Part shown: piece after piece, positions 33,701 through 45,832 of the stretch
Layout of the letters: each line of letters begins with the position of its first letter
Numbering within the stretch: the stretch's first letter is position 1
Source of the DNA: Heliocidaris tuberculata
Taxonomy: Eukaryota; Echinodermata; Echinoidea; Camarodonta; Echinometridae
Direction: 5' to 3'
DNA length: 64,000 nt
Assembly: GCA_025618425.1 (NCBI GenBank)
Contig: CM046839.1
Coordinates: 4,996,533-5,060,532, forward strand
Notes under the pieces: generated by a model
Told to the model about the DNA's origin: nothing
Databases searched by the model: none
The model's input: the letters and a program-made list of their open reading frames with translations, nothing else
Program-made: the position numbers and the translations under genes

Positions 33701-36700
33701 CACTCCTGTCAAGTTAGTAATTAGCCTACATGTATGTGAGAAACTGTAGAAGAACACTGTTCCATGACAAATGATTAAGAATTTAAGAGTCCACTTGATG
33801 AGGCATTGCACCTCAAAGACCTCTTTCTTTTGGAGTAAAGAAAGCCGGGGTAATAGTATGATTGCAGGGCCCTCAGGGATACAAGTACATGTACTGATGA
33901 GGCTACTTGGGGTAAACTTAATATCTAGAGTAAGCATGATTAGTTTTCTTCAGTTCTAAGATTTGATTTTGATTATTATTTTCCCTTTTCTCAAGAATTA
34001 TTTGAATAGTATACTGTATAGTAATGTTGATTTGATTCAGTCAGATAGATCTGAAGTATTTTCTGTAGTCTGGAATTTTGAATATTTGTACTACTGGTAC
34101 ATTTGGTATGTATGTATTTTATGACAGGAAGGAACTTGTGACCAGACGCTACATCAAGGCAGAGGATGACCTCAAATTTGCAACAATAATCCAAACCAAA
34201 CATCCAAAGAGCCCAGAAACTTTCATTCAAAGGTACTTTATCATCTTTACATCATGATAGATTCCAATCATCAATTAATTGGATAACAGTCAAAAAGACA
34301 AGGTACTGCCTGCTACAGAGCTCCTTCCTTTGGCAGGACATTGCTCTATATTTGCCACTCTCAACCCAGGTGAAGTAAATGGTCACCTTGCAGGAAGAAA
34401 TTCTTTTAACACTTTTAGCAGTTTTTAATAAAGCCAGGGTAATGATAGAATTTTGCGTTCTGTATCCTCAGGAATAATTGCTTTATAAATCAAACTGTTG
34501 TTATTGTTATTACGGGTATTATCATCATTATTATTGTATATATACTTCACTATTATCATATAATATAGAAGAATGTAATGCACCTGTTTCCTATTTCTGT
34601 GTATGAAATTCTTCATATTTCATATATTCCTTTAAAGGAGAATGAAACCCTGGGGAAAAATCAATTTTAATGAAAAGAGAGGATAGAGAGAAGCAATTTT
34701 AAAAAAGTTTCATCAAAATCTGTTAAGAAATGAGAAAGTTATGAAAGTTTGAAAAGTCTCAATTTACTTTCTATGGCGATCCTCAAATTGGCAATGTTGC
34801 TTCAAAGTGACAGGTTTAGTAGTACAACTCTCCATATGTTTTGTACACAAAATTTTTTATTTTCTCCATTATCTCTAAAGATGCTGCTTGTCTTTTTGTG
34901 AATTCAACATATGTTGTGTCAAATATATTTCCCCATGATATATCTTGAGCTAAGAAGGAGACAAGCTGCATCTTGAGAGATAATGGGGAAAATATGAAAT
35001 TTTGTGTACAAAATATATGGAAAGTTGTACTACTTAACCTGTCACACTGAAGCAACATTGCCAATTTGAGGATCGCCATAGAAAGTAAATTGAGACTTTT
35101 CAAACTTCCATAACATTTTCATTTTGTAACCGATTTTGATGGAACTTTTTTTAAATTGCTTCTCTCTATCTTCTCTTTTCATTAAAATTGATTTTTCCCT
35201 AGGGTTTCATTCTCCTTTAAAGCTAAAATGATGTCTAAAAATCTAAATACTATTTATAAATTCAGTGTAGATACATGTTATCAATGTATGATTTTCTTTT
35301 GTAGGAGATGGCTGTTACTGCAGCTGTTCCCTTCCAATAGGACATCATCATCTTCCAACCGTACACATCAAAGCCACCATCACAACCCAACGACACAAGC
35401 AAATGGCAACTCCCTCCACAATCCACAGAACTCCAATGGAACACCGGCCCACACCACAGGGAATGCATCCCAGTATGGTGATGCCTTTGAGCTGACAGAA
35501 AGACATTGCCAGGTTGTAGAACGTGAGATGGATGCATGCAGAGCAGCAGCAGATCGGTATCCTAGTAACTACAATGCATGGAGTCACAGGATATGGGTGC
35601 TTCAGGAGATCGCTAGACTAGATGCAGGGGTAAGTTGGTTGTCCAGGAATCTTTCTCTTGTAACTTTGACAACCTATTGCAGTTTATAGTGAAAGTGTAG
35701 TGATGGTGTGGCTTTGACCCATCTACCAGGAAGAATTTACTGTAATTCCCAGTATTGCAAGCTGTTGCATGATCTGCACATGGGTGAAACAAAATTGAAG
35801 AAAAGAGTTACAGCAAAATTCCTTCTCTCCCATGAAGCTTCCTGACATTTCTAGTCATTCATAGGTATAGTAGAGATTTTGTATTTGGTCTTGGGGTTGA
35901 CACCTAGACTTAGACATAAAAAAAACCTGAGAGTGGTTGTGCTACATCACTAGAATCTACATGTGTTCGTTTTGTTGCAAGTGTTCAAGTGAAATTAAAA
36001 ATATGTGTACTAGTAATAGTAGCCATGGTCTTGATAGAAATTAATTATTTACTCTATTTTATATCTTCAAAACATACAAAGCTGCCAGTATGAATTGGCA
36101 GTTTGAAGAAACAAACTGGAAATTTATATTAAATCTGATAGAAAAAAAATATTCCTCTTCAGGTATTGCTGAAAGAACTTGAAAGCACCAAGTCATGGGT
36201 GAAACAGCACATATCAGATCACAGTGGGTTCAACTACAGGTACTTCCTCATCAAATCATTGTCCTGCAGTCACCCTCATGAAGATCTACTGAAGATCATC
36301 CATCAAGAGTTAGTTTTCACTTCAAATCTCATACAAAGCTTCCCTGGACATGAAGCTATCTGGTATCACAGGTTAGTGGTTCTTCTTATCACATTGTTTT
36401 TGTTTTGTTTTGTTTTTTATTGCAGCCTTTAGCCAGGGCAAATAAAATATGCAAGCTGGCAAGCATATGAAGTTATATATTCTGGCTTTGCAGTACATTT
36501 ACATACATGTATTTTTTTTTTTTTGGGGGGGGGGGGGGGGTGGGAGGGGGGTTGTACACTGTGTTGTTCCTGTCCATGTCCTATCCTCATGGGTCTATCT
36601 AATACGGAGAAATAAAGAATTTTTTTCACCCCCTTCAATTTACCCATATCGCTATTACTTACCTTGCAATCTATATTTCTTTGAGAGATATTCAAATTTG

Positions 36701-37171
36701 ATGCATGGTTTTATCCTTTAAAGGAGATCATTCTTGACATTAGGAAGAGAATATCTGAAGAGGAGCAAGGATGGTTGCCATGCGTCCCCTACATCACACT
36801 GCCTGGACTACGTTGAGAGGGTTGAGGGTGCTAATGGTGTTGAGATGTGTGAGGACATATCAGATACTGAACCCTTGGTCCAGGGGGAGAAAGAATGGCT
36901 CCTTCTGAAAGACTTCGCCAGTGCCAGCTCCTTGCATGGACCCAAGACATCGACATCGAAGATGGACTCTGTAGAACACGCCGTGTATGCCGCATATGAA
37001 CGTGCTACCAGCTGTGCTGATCCGAGTAGTGAAGATGCATTATCTCTGTTATTACACAGGGAAGACCTGTTCATGGAAATACTGTACAAGAAGAGTTGCA
37101 AAGCAGACAGACCGCAGTTACAGAGGTGTATAGACAGTCATAAGAAATGGCTAGGTCATGTGCAATTCTAA
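27721..37171 (+). CDS. PTAR1: Protein prenyltransferase alpha-subunit repeat protein 1
   Basis: Seven exons: 27721-27791, 32402-32556, 32841-32916, 34128-34232, 35305-35629, 36163-36371, 36724-37171; 462 codons plus stop (human about 402). The first exon (MGDDSRPRRILADLSSALRR, then DPKI) is 4.6 kb from the second; the split codon AT|T joins it exactly to DEFDFIYCPEP. Family signatures: VVLENHKLGLQTWSIKLL, SCAVLLLNPECYTVWNMRKE, KHPKSPETFIQRRWLLLQL, YPSNYNAWSHRIWVLQEIAR, VSDHSGF-like ISDHSGFNYRYFLIKSL, and FPGHEAIWYHRR. These are the alpha-subunit prenyltransferase helical repeats. PTAR1 pairs with the RabGGTase beta subunit to form GGTase-3, which acts on F-box protein FBXL2 and the SNARE Ykt6. 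Exon 5 carries a Ser/Asn/His-rich insertion at residues about 145-190. The intron before exon 5 holds a TTAA fold-back element. Confidence 0.92.
27891..27920. repeat. (AGATCT)n palindromic microsatellite
   Basis: About five CTAGAT/AGATCT units, in PTAR1 intron 1, followed by a T-run. Confidence 0.9.
29352..29589 (-). mobile_element. TA-flanked MITE, copy 2
   Basis: Inverted relative to 2190-2446, with TA at both borders. It starts TACCCAGACGTTATGTGTCC, and CCCCATCC precedes the right TA. It is nested in the 28288-29940 element. Confidence 0.65.
29655..29758. repeat. 30-bp tandem repeat, about 3.5 units
   Basis: The unit is GTGAATCTGCACCTACTTTT followed by TAGCAGCGAG, repeated without change and then decaying. 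It lies in the sub-terminal region of the 28288-29940 element. Confidence 0.93.
30219..30380. mobile_element. Short MITE with GTGGCGGATC ends
   Basis: The ends are AGTGGCGGATCCAGG and ATGATCCGCCACTG, inverted. The interior is G/C homopolymer-rich (about 30328-30352). It lies in PTAR1 intron 1. Confidence 0.6.
31903..32224. mobile_element. MITE with CGTATTCTCGAAAG ends
   Basis: Inverted ends GGCCCGTATTCTCGAAAG and CTTTCGAGAATATGGGTC, each followed inward by a GGCCTAA-type motif. It lies in PTAR1 intron 1, about 180 bp before exon 2. Confidence 0.7.
33264..33677. mobile_element. TTAA-flanked MITE in PTAR1 intron 3
   Basis: Bounded by TTAA at 33264-33267 and 33674-33677, with inverted ends CCCTTTCAAGACA and TGTCCTGAAAGGG. 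About 410 bp, non-coding. The flanking DNA resembles the hairpin at 8050-8150, where a single TTAA is found. Confidence 0.75.
34632..35220. mobile_element. TTAA-flanked fold-back element (PTAR1 intron 4)
   Basis: A nearly full-length palindrome of about 590 bp between TTAA 34632-34635 and TTAA 35217-35220. The ends read AGGAGAATGAAACCCTGGGG and, inverted, AGGAGAATGAAACCCTAGGG. The arms share CTCAAATTGGCAATGTTGCT and its complement. It belongs with 39445-40023. Confidence 0.88.
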
Positions 37172-37498
37172 CAGTCTGTTGTTTTCTGCCATTTCTGTTG
37201 GTAACCTTTGTCTTTGTCATTATTGTGAATTTACAAATATGTATGCCAATAAGTTGAATGTGATGATTAAGATATATAACCCAAAGTATTATTGTAGATT
37301 AGGAAATTAACTATAGAAATACGCATCTGAAATAAGGAGTTTAGGATAGAAAAATGAAATTTATTAATGGTAGAAATATATTTTCACTATCTTTATCTTG
37401 TCTGTAGATTATTTCTTCTTTATCTTTAATTCTGTTTTGCCAATAATGATATTGGAGATTCTGCATCTTACATTTTTTTGGACAGTTTACCCTCCCCC

Positions 37499-37557
<59 letters not shown>

Positions 37558-39132
37558 CTGATCTTTTTCCAATTCTTTGTGTAATGTATGTTTTATGTTA
37601 CTCCCTTCTGTATTTTTCCTTTTCTCTCTTTTCTCCTCAATGAAATTGTCATTAAAACATCAAGTTTTTCTTTTTAAAACATGTTAGGTAACATCAAAAG
37701 TATGGACCCTTAGGTGCTCGCTCTACGCATTATTTAGATAGAAATCAGTCATGTACTCTCTCCCTTTCTCAATCTGTCTTCCTGTGACTTGGGTTTCATT
37801 CTAAAGCCTGCACTAGATTTTGTTTACACTTTAATTGCATTTAGAAAAAAATTGCTCAGGGTTATTTAATCATATTCCAAGTTATGTTTTTCAAAGAGTA
37901 GTTTGCCTTATTTTGCCATGTATGACTAAGTTGGCATTAGTGTGAGCAGCATTGCCTTACTTTTCAGACTCTTAACAGTTATTACAGGTTATTTTCTTAC
38001 TCATATTACTGCTAAAGATGTTTAATATTACATTTTAATTTCAAAATCATGTAAATTCAATTAGAAATTTCTTGATTTCAATGAATTGTGCTTTAAAGCA
38101 AATCCATGAATCCACAAAGATAGGGCATTCAGTGTCAGTGTGTGAGAGCTTTCAGATACAAATTCACTGTTATCTCAGAAATGTAAATATATTATTCTAG
38201 TCCTGCATGTACTGACAGGTCAGTGGATCAAGGTCTTGGTATTGTTAAATTGTGTTATTCTTGGTGTATCAAGTTGGTCAGACACAGTTACGGACATCAG
38301 GGTGATCTGTACTCTGAGAAAATCCTTTTCAATATACCGTTCTCCAATAAGTATTTTAAAAACTATGTTTTGAGATTAATCAACTGGAATTAATACTTAT
38401 CTGTGAATTTGAATTTCAGAAACTATTTTCATCTGTGAGATCTTCAGAATTGAGCTAAGCAGTCATAACACAAGAACATTTTAGTAAGGGAGAAATTCAA
38501 TCAGCAATTACAATTTGTGGTCAAGAGAAAATTCAAGGGATTGCATTCTACCTTCTTATTTGTTTAAAAAATTATAGAAAAATCAAGGAAAAATTTCTCA
38601 TTACCCCTTCAACTTCGCCAACATTGTTCTTTCATTTACATAGATATTAGCGTCAGCTGAAATTTGAAATGCATTGTTAGAAATAGGCATAGCATATCAT
38701 TTATTCAAGAAGCATTATAATTGAACAGTTCTGTCCTTACTGGTAATTCTTCTTTTGCCACAAAAGACCTTTTTTTTCTTCTTATGAATAGTGAAAAAGG
38801 AAATGTGTTCTGTTTCCTTTGAAAAGTTACAAGATTGGTAATTAGCCATTTGTACAATTTAGATTTGGAAAATCAATTTTTTGTTACATACGTGAAGTTA
38901 CCAGTTAATCTGAACATTTATGCAAATTTGTACTGTTCTTTGAATCTGGCTCATACGCTAGGGTTATTTTAAACATGTACATATACCAAGAATTGCTGAT
39001 CTTGCCTGTTCTTATTTCATTGTACAGTGTAATTGTAATTCATCAGCATTATGGTATTCGACTATATATCCTCATGACTACTACTTCCTCTGTGTGCTTC
39101 ATACGATTGTAGAAGTGAATTTTGTATTATCT
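37172..39132. other. 3' flank of PTAR1, no gene recognised
   Basis: AT-rich, probably 3' untranslated region at the start. A C-run plus (CT)n microsatellite occupies about 37492-37555. No retroelement frames were seen. Confidence 0.4.
37492..37555. repeat. (C)n(CT)n simple repeat
   Basis: A run of C followed by about 22 CT units. Confidence 0.95.
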
Positions 39133-39312
39133 ACCGTGCGAGTCAATAAATATGCAACACTTTTTCAATTGTTCATTGTTTACAAATGAGAGTGTAAATA
39201 TAGATGTACATGTATGTGACATGGTTTGGTAGCATAACTCTTTCTGATTTATTTTGATACCATTTGGGGGGACTGTCTTTTCATGGTTTAAGAAAAGGAC
39301 AAATGAACAGAC

Positions 39313-40052
39313 CTGGGCCCCATTGCATAAAACTTACCACTAACGGTAACTTTGCCATCAATGGTAACTCCCATGGAAGCCTTGATTTTAATTGGCTGTT
39401 GAGTGATGTTACCATGGTAGTTACCATTGATAGCAGAGTTACCATTAAAGGAAACCAAAACCCAAGGAGAGAATCAATGTTATTGGAAAGTGAAAATTCA
39501 GAGAAGCACTTTACAAAAAGTTTCATTAAAATTGGTTAAAAAATGAGAGAGTTATGGAAGTTTGAAAAGTCTCGTTTTACTTTCTATGGGGATCCTCAAA
39601 TTGGCAAAATTGCTTCAAAATGGCTGATTTTGTGAACAACTCTCCATTTGTTTTGTACACAGATTTTCCCCATTATCTCTCAGGGTGCTCCTTGTCTCCT
39701 CCTGAACTCGACATATGTGGTGTAAAATACATTTTCCCATTATACATGTTGAGCTCAGAAGGAGATTAACTGCACCTTGAAAGATAATGGGGAAAATCTG
39801 AAAATTTGTGTACAAACCAAATGGAGAGTTGTTCACAAAATCAGCCATTTTGAAGCAATTTTGCCAATTTGAGGATCCCCATAGAAAGTAAAACGAGACT
39901 TTTCAAACTTCCATAACTCTCTCATTTTTTAACCAATTTTAATGAAACTTCTTGTAAAGTGCTTCTCTGAATTCTCACTTTCCAATAACAATGATTCTCT
40001 CCTTGGGTTTTGGTTTCCTTTAATGGTAAATTTTATGCAACGGGACCCAGGT
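39313..40052. mobile_element. MITE with TTGCATAAAA ends, interrupted by a fold-back
   Basis: The ends are CTGGGCCCCATTGCATAAAA and, inverted, CTGGGTCCCGTTGCATAAAA, each followed by a TTACCA motif. Without the inner insertion the element would be about 160 bp. It is similar in style to 50722-50848. Confidence 0.75.
39445..40023. mobile_element. TTAA-flanked fold-back element, second copy
   Basis: TTAA lies at 39445-39448 and 40020-40023. The ends are AGGAAACCAAAACCCAAGGA and, inverted, AGGAAACCAAAACCCAAGGA. The two arms are near-perfect reverse complements. It is the same family as 34632-35220 (shared TTTCTATGGGGATCCTCAAA-like block). Confidence 0.9.
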
Positions 40053-40344
40053 GAAAGCTACCTGCGCCAACTCTATAGTGGCCTTGCCATACATGGAATG
40101 TATAACACCCAAATTTCCTTTGCATTGTCTAATGTAGTGGTCTCTTTATTTGTGCCATGTTTATTCAACCATAACGAATGGTCCACAGAAATGATATCAA
40201 AATAATTGGAAGGAGTTACTCTACCAAACCATGTAACATACATCTATATTTACACTCTGATATGTAAACAACAAAAAATTAAAGATTTGCATTTTTATTG
40301 ACTCACATTGTATGTCATGTGCTTGTGTACATGGTTCAGATGTA

Positions 40345-40560
40345 TTGCACAATTCGGTGAAATGTGTCCCATGTAACAAGTCTTTGATATCCATTTGTTT
40401 CATCCCAAATGAAAATCTCTTGATAAGACAAGTGACTTATGGTGATGATACCTAGAAGATTCATTGGTCGATTGTCATATCGAGATTTTTCATTTTTGGA
40501 GGAAATGGATCTATGGATGGACTTAAGGTGTATGTTGTAGGGGACACATCTCATAGAATC
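40345..40560. mobile_element. Short interspersed element with GTGTCC ends, copy 2
   Basis: Similar to 6320-6540. Weakly inverted ends are GTGTCCCATGTAACAA and TGTTGTAGGGGACAC. Non-coding. Confidence 0.45.
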
Positions 40561-41158
40561 TACCATTATTATTATTTTCATGTAAATGTAAATAAAAATC
40601 AACAATCTCAATAAATGCTGAAGAAAATATTTCAAAGTATACATACAAAGCTTTAAGAATTATAGGAATTCAAGCAGCACAAAGTACATCATTAACAATA
40701 AGTTTGTCTAAAAGAATTGATATTATTTGTATTAATTATATTATCTTTGAAATAGAATAGTGGAATAGATAATTGAAATATATTATTAGAATCAACAATT
40801 ATAACAATTCATATTATACTGCAAATTTGTTTATATAATTAATCAGTAATAGAAAAAAATATGTATCCTAGAATATTAATAATTCCTATGCATTGTATTA
40901 TCAGAAATGAAGGCATGTGCAATTCATTTACAGTTATCAATGTTATTTGTACACTTGAATGACATACTTAGTAACTTACCAAAACAATAAAAATGTTATT
41001 CTTAATTAGCAAAAAATTGTATTTATTGGTAGAACCCCATTGTAAAAGCATAATCATAAGTTGCCTGTAAGACAATAATGAAACAACTTTCCAATTTTGT
41101 GACATTTTCTGCCATGTTTGAAAGTTCTGCTTATACTAAATTAGAGTAATTTCAATTC

Positions 41159-41532
41159 TTAAAGGGAAGGTGGAGTTCTGGGAAAGGTAAAAATAATTTG
41201 TGAGCTTTCTCATTATCTGTATGTCAATTTGGAAGATTATCAGTAGAAATGTCCCCTGAAAAGGATTGCTCTTCAAATGCCCTTACATCCAAAATATGAC
41301 AAGAAACAGCTGAAATGTTTGGGTTGAACATGTGTGTGTAGTCCCATATACACATTTCTGTGTGCAATGCGTGCGACTCTTCAGCAGGATTAAGTCAATT
41401 TCTTCTCATTTTGGTGTTTCCAAAACCTTACAGCATACACCAATTCTTATGTACTATATAATCAACTTTTATTGCTTTGAGAGAGTTTCTTTCACAATGT
41501 TATCACATGACCAGAACTCACCTTTATCTTAA
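41159..41532. mobile_element. TTAA-flanked MITE, GAGTTCTG family
   Basis: TTAA at 41159-41162 and 41529-41532. The ends are AGGGAAGGTGGAGTTCTGGG and, inverted, AGATAAAGGTGAGTTCTGGT. A diverged relative lies at 9228-9490. Confidence 0.7.
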
Positions 41533-42663
41533 AGCATGTTAATATAATTTAATTCCATCATATGACACATTGTCTTCAAAGTGAAGAGTATTCAGGGATC
41601 GATTTTTAAGATATGCAATTGGCTACATAAAATTTGATTAAGAATAAGATAATCTGGAGTTCTTGTAACAATGAAAATGGACAGTAACAGAATCCAACAA
41701 AAATATCAGCAAGTAGTTATGTATGAATAAATAGCAGCTGCCAAATAATTCTGAAAGAAAATATGTAATTGTTGAGTAATATGAATGTTGTCCCATGTAT
41801 TCATATCCATGTTGGCGAATGTCAGTTTTCATCAACTTTTCGCTGTATTGTTTACATTTGGCTGGAGTAAACTATACAACAGCCTATGATTCGTACGTGA
41901 TTACAATTCACAATTATTTTTCAAAAATGTTTGCTCAAAATTAAGCTGTGAGTACTCAAAATTGGCTTTGACATAGTAATCAGCTATATCCAGATTTCAA
42001 GAACAGGGTATTCCGACATTATAATCAGTCATTAGGTGTGTGTGTTTGTAGTTTCCAAGTACCCTGTACTATATTTCTGCAATGGTATACTCCTTGCTCA
42101 TACTACATCTTTATAATGGAAAAAATCATAGAAAGTGAGAAAATTACAAATGATTTATGATGAAGAAATGTACAACAAGCTGCAATTGTACTTCATTTTG
42201 TATCTGTATGATTTTGGTGTCTTGACTTGGTGCAATTTTTGCTATAATTCGTGATTGTTTTTATGTGGATATGTGTAGATTATGGCACCCTGGCTGCATA
42301 TTGTTACATGCTGTGATTGTTTCAGTACTGTTATTTTCCAGGAAATGTCTTCTTCATATATATTATTATTGACAATTCTACAAAAATAAAGTATATGTTT
42401 AACAAGATTACCCAATATTGTGGATTTCTTGGCTAATGTATGGTATTTATTCAGTCTTTTCTTTTGCATTCCCCCTTTTATGCATGATGGTTGCATGTTT
42501 TTCCCGAACTGGAGAGATGAAGAGCTAAGGGAGAAAAGAATGAGAAAGGAGGAGGAGGAGAGAGAGAGAGGGGGGGATGAGAAATTGAGATACACAGAGT
42601 AAAGAGAAATGAAAAGAATAAATTAGATTTATAGGCAATCCTCTCAAAATTGTAAATGAAAAA
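41533..42663. other. Non-coding stretch, nothing recognised
   Basis: AT-rich, with a purine-rich AGG/GAG tract at about 42545-42575. No supported gene. Confidence 0.4.
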
Positions 42664-42775
42664 AAAAATGTTCCTCACTCTCACTCACGGGGTAATAATG
42701 ATAATGTAAGCGCTTTGGTATATTCTTGTAAAGCGCTTTATAAGCAACCGTTATTATTAGTATTATTATTATTTC
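42664..42775 (+). mobile_element. Retroelement 3' tail (AAGCGCTTTATAA type)
   Basis: TAAGCGCTTTG followed by AAAGCGCTTTATAAGC and a (TTA)n tract. This is a common 3' end of marine-invertebrate SINE/LINE copies. No coding part remains. Confidence 0.5.
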
Positions 42776-44080
42776 CCTTTTGCTTGCTCTCCCCCCCCCC
42801 CCCCCCCCAACTCTATTCTAATGAATCTCTTTCATTTTCTCTTTTCATGTCTACATTTTGCCCATCTCTCTTTCCCTTTCTCCTCCCCTCATTCATTTTC
42901 ATTATTTTCACTTTCTCTATTTCATTAATCTTTCCTTCACATTTTGCTCCCTCTCTTGTTCTTATTCTGCTGTCTTTCACCCTATCTTTTAACTCATATT
43001 TTCATATTTTTAAACACAGAAACAAAAGTATGCTAATAGTGCTTGTCATGAATACTATGATTTATTATACCAGATTCCTCATGTTTTATCAGGATATGAA
43101 GGCTAAATATTGAAGTACAGGTCTCACAACTATAGTGAGTTTATACATTAGCCAATACACATGGCTGATTACTCAAATGCCAATTTTTTACTTCCATAAA
43201 GCAACACAAAATAGCAAGGATATTTGTTGTAGGCTAGTTCCAAGAACCCCAAATCAAAATCCATTGCAATATAGTATCAATAAAAAAACAGAGTTTTACA
43301 AATGTAAGTTCATATAACATGCTCTCAGTAGTGAATACCTCTCTGATATGTTTATACAATCACACTCATACTGTCAAAGACCTAGAAGTGTGGTAAACAT
43401 AGTCAGCCTGCATTTTTCATTAAGGGCTTCAGTTCTGGAATCTGGGAGGCCCGGACTATGCACACCAGTCAAGAAAGTGAACCAGCGAAGCAGAAATTCA
43501 CACAAGAACAGTTGTGGACATGCTAAAAAAAAACTATGTTTTGGATGTGGATATCAACATAATCCAAAGGTGTGCCAGTTTCGACCAACAAAATACCGAA
43601 ACTGGTCAAAAGTGAATAGTATCAAGCCTAGTTGTCAGAAAAAGGTACATGTACAGTATGGTAGCTTCAAAGATAAGCTTACTTTCTATGTGGTTGATGA
43701 TACAGTCTATACCCTTTATGGGAAGAGATTGGTTTAATTGGTGAAATCCCCTTGAATTGGAAGTCTTTGACTATGTTAGAATCTAGGACTGGATCTGGTA
43801 ATAAACATGTCCATATGCCAGCAGAGAAAGTATATTTTCCAAGCTAGGTTTGTCTCATGCTTATGATCAGTTGGAAGTAGAGGATGAATGGAGCAAGTAC
43901 TTGATACTGTCAGATTGCATAAAGGGTAATTCCAACAGAATGGATTGGTATTTGGAATCATAACAGCTGCTGCAATTTGGCAGAAAAAATAGAAGACATG
44001 TTGCAATGCCCAGCATACATTCAAATACATCTAGATGATATTTTAGTCAGGGAAAACTGGAGAAGAGCACACAACAAAAC

Positions 44081-44283
44081 CTGGGGGGTGTTTCACAAAG
44101 AGCTAAGTTTGACTTAAAGTCATGCGTAAGTGCTAGTGCGCGTAATTTCATTGGTAGATTACCCAATAGTGGCGTCCCCTGAGCATGATCTGACCAATGC
44201 GAAGATGTGTCACATACCGCACGCAACTAGGAATTTAAGTGCGACTTTAAGTCAAACTGAACTCTTTGTGATACACCCCTCTG
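44081..44283. mobile_element. MITE with GTGTTTCACAAAGAG ends, inside the gypsy RT
   Basis: Inverted ends: GGGGTGTTTCACAAAGAG and, on the other strand, GGGGTGTATCACAAAGAG, each continued by a GTTTGACTTAAAGTC block. It splits the reverse transcriptase just after the LDDILV box. The target duplication is short and ambiguous (CTG). Confidence 0.8.
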
Positions 44284-45580
44284 ATGCTTTACTTACACTG
44301 CAAGAAGGAAAGGAATTGTGATTCAAAAAAGACAATGCAATTATAAAGTTCCTATGCCATAGGACAGATGCATAAGGTACACACCCAAGCCTGAGGAAAA
44401 AGTAGACCAAATAGAATAGATCCCAAGACCATTGGATGTCTCTCAATTGAGATCATACTTGGGTATGTTGAATTACAGACCGAAATTAGCACAGGAGATC
44501 ACATTACTAACGGCATAAATGGAAAAGCCACAAAACTTTGAATGGTCGAAGGATGCAGAAGATGCATTTATAAGGTAGAAGCAATTGCTGAAGGATATGG
44601 GTTGTTTGATACATTCCTGTAGATGACATTCCACTACCTGGTGCTCATTACCTGAATCCCTGATGTCTGACTACATGGGAGATGACAGTCATAGTCACAT
44701 CAGTCCATGATTATATTACACAGACCCACTTCAAAGCTTTTGAACAAAATAACTTAAAGGTTACCAGGCATGGTATAGTTGATAGTTACTAATTACTACA
44801 TATCTCCCATTACTTGTCTTCAGAGAAAACGAAGGCTGTTATCTGAATCAGATGAAGAGGAAATGCGATCCAATATCTAGAGGGTGGTTATGATCAACAA
44901 GATGTAGCACAGGACTTCTCACTAGGGAAACAGAAAATGAGGAAAATACTGAACATTCTGTCCTCATCCAAGGCAGCTCTTACAAAAAGTATCACACAAA
45001 AATCGGTAAACTTAAGACAAAGTTGAAAACCCCCAAGCATGTAGTAAACCAAGCTTTATTAAAAGAGAAAGCAATACCAAATATGTATGAAGGACAAAAA
45101 GATCAAGGTCTTATAAATCAATTCTAAAGAAGTACTCTGGCAAGAAAGCTGTGGAAACTAAAACCGAACTTTTAACCTGAAGAAAAGACAAAGACTGTTG
45201 CTCAAGTCTTGTGGCAGTAAGGAGAAGAAGAAAACTGTTTCTACTTACCAGCAGCGGAGGAATATGTAAAGAAGAGGATGACACTTGACCAAAGGAGTTG
45301 TAATTTTTTAATGTAAAGCAAATATGCACATGATTTGCCAACCAGAGTTCAAAATTCTCAGCTGTGAGGTGGTATGGGTCAAGTTAACTTTCCCGAGAAA
45401 TGAAGCCAAGCTTCTTTTTTTGTACGTTTATTCCCAACTTTGCTAGCGAGACTACTCCACTCTGACTATTACTCAACGAAAACATAACCTGGGATTGGCA
45501 GCCCAGTCAAACCGAGGCTTTCGACCGGTTAAAGAAACTGGTAATCGAGGCACCTGTGCTCCGGTACTATGATGTGAGCA

Positions 45581-45832
45581 CAGGGGCGGCGCCAGGGTAT
45601 TTAAATAGGGGGGACAAAATGACGCGTATAGCAACGTCGCACGTCGAGGGTCTTTAAATAACAAATAGGACTATAACAGTTATGTCATAATTGCATGGCC
45701 TAGCCTTCTCTTCTCCATTTCCCCTCCTCTTTCTCCTTTTTTCCCCCTTCTTCCTCTTTTTTTTTTTTTTTTTTTTTGCTCGCTTGAAAAATGATAGGGG
45801 GGGCGGCCACCCCCCCTGTAGCGCCGCCCCTG
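45581..45832. mobile_element. hAT-type MITE with 8-bp target duplication
   Basis: The ends are CAGGGGCGGCGCCAGG and, inverted, CAGGGGCGGCGCTACA. Both sides carry the duplication TGTGAGCA (45573-45580 and 45833-45840), exactly 8 bp as for hAT elements. It interrupts the gypsy pol frame at the start of RNase H. The interior has a T/C-rich tract and a second inverted G/C-rich block. Confidence 0.9.

Larger units (their letters stand above)
39133..40320. repeat. Outer inverted repeat of a nested fold-back locus
   Basis: The left arm (about 39133-39255) contains AGTCAATAAATATGCAA, GAGTGTAAATATAGATGTAC and ACATGGTTTGGTAGCATAAC. The right arm (about 40205-40320) is the reverse complement with few differences. 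Inside lie an inverted-repeat MITE (39313-40052) and, within that, a TTAA fold-back (39445-40023). Confidence 0.75.

Noticed and set aside
42715..43113. 132-codon frame rich in Phe, Ser and Pro
   Set aside because: Generated by pyrimidine-rich simple sequence with a C-run; no conserved motif.
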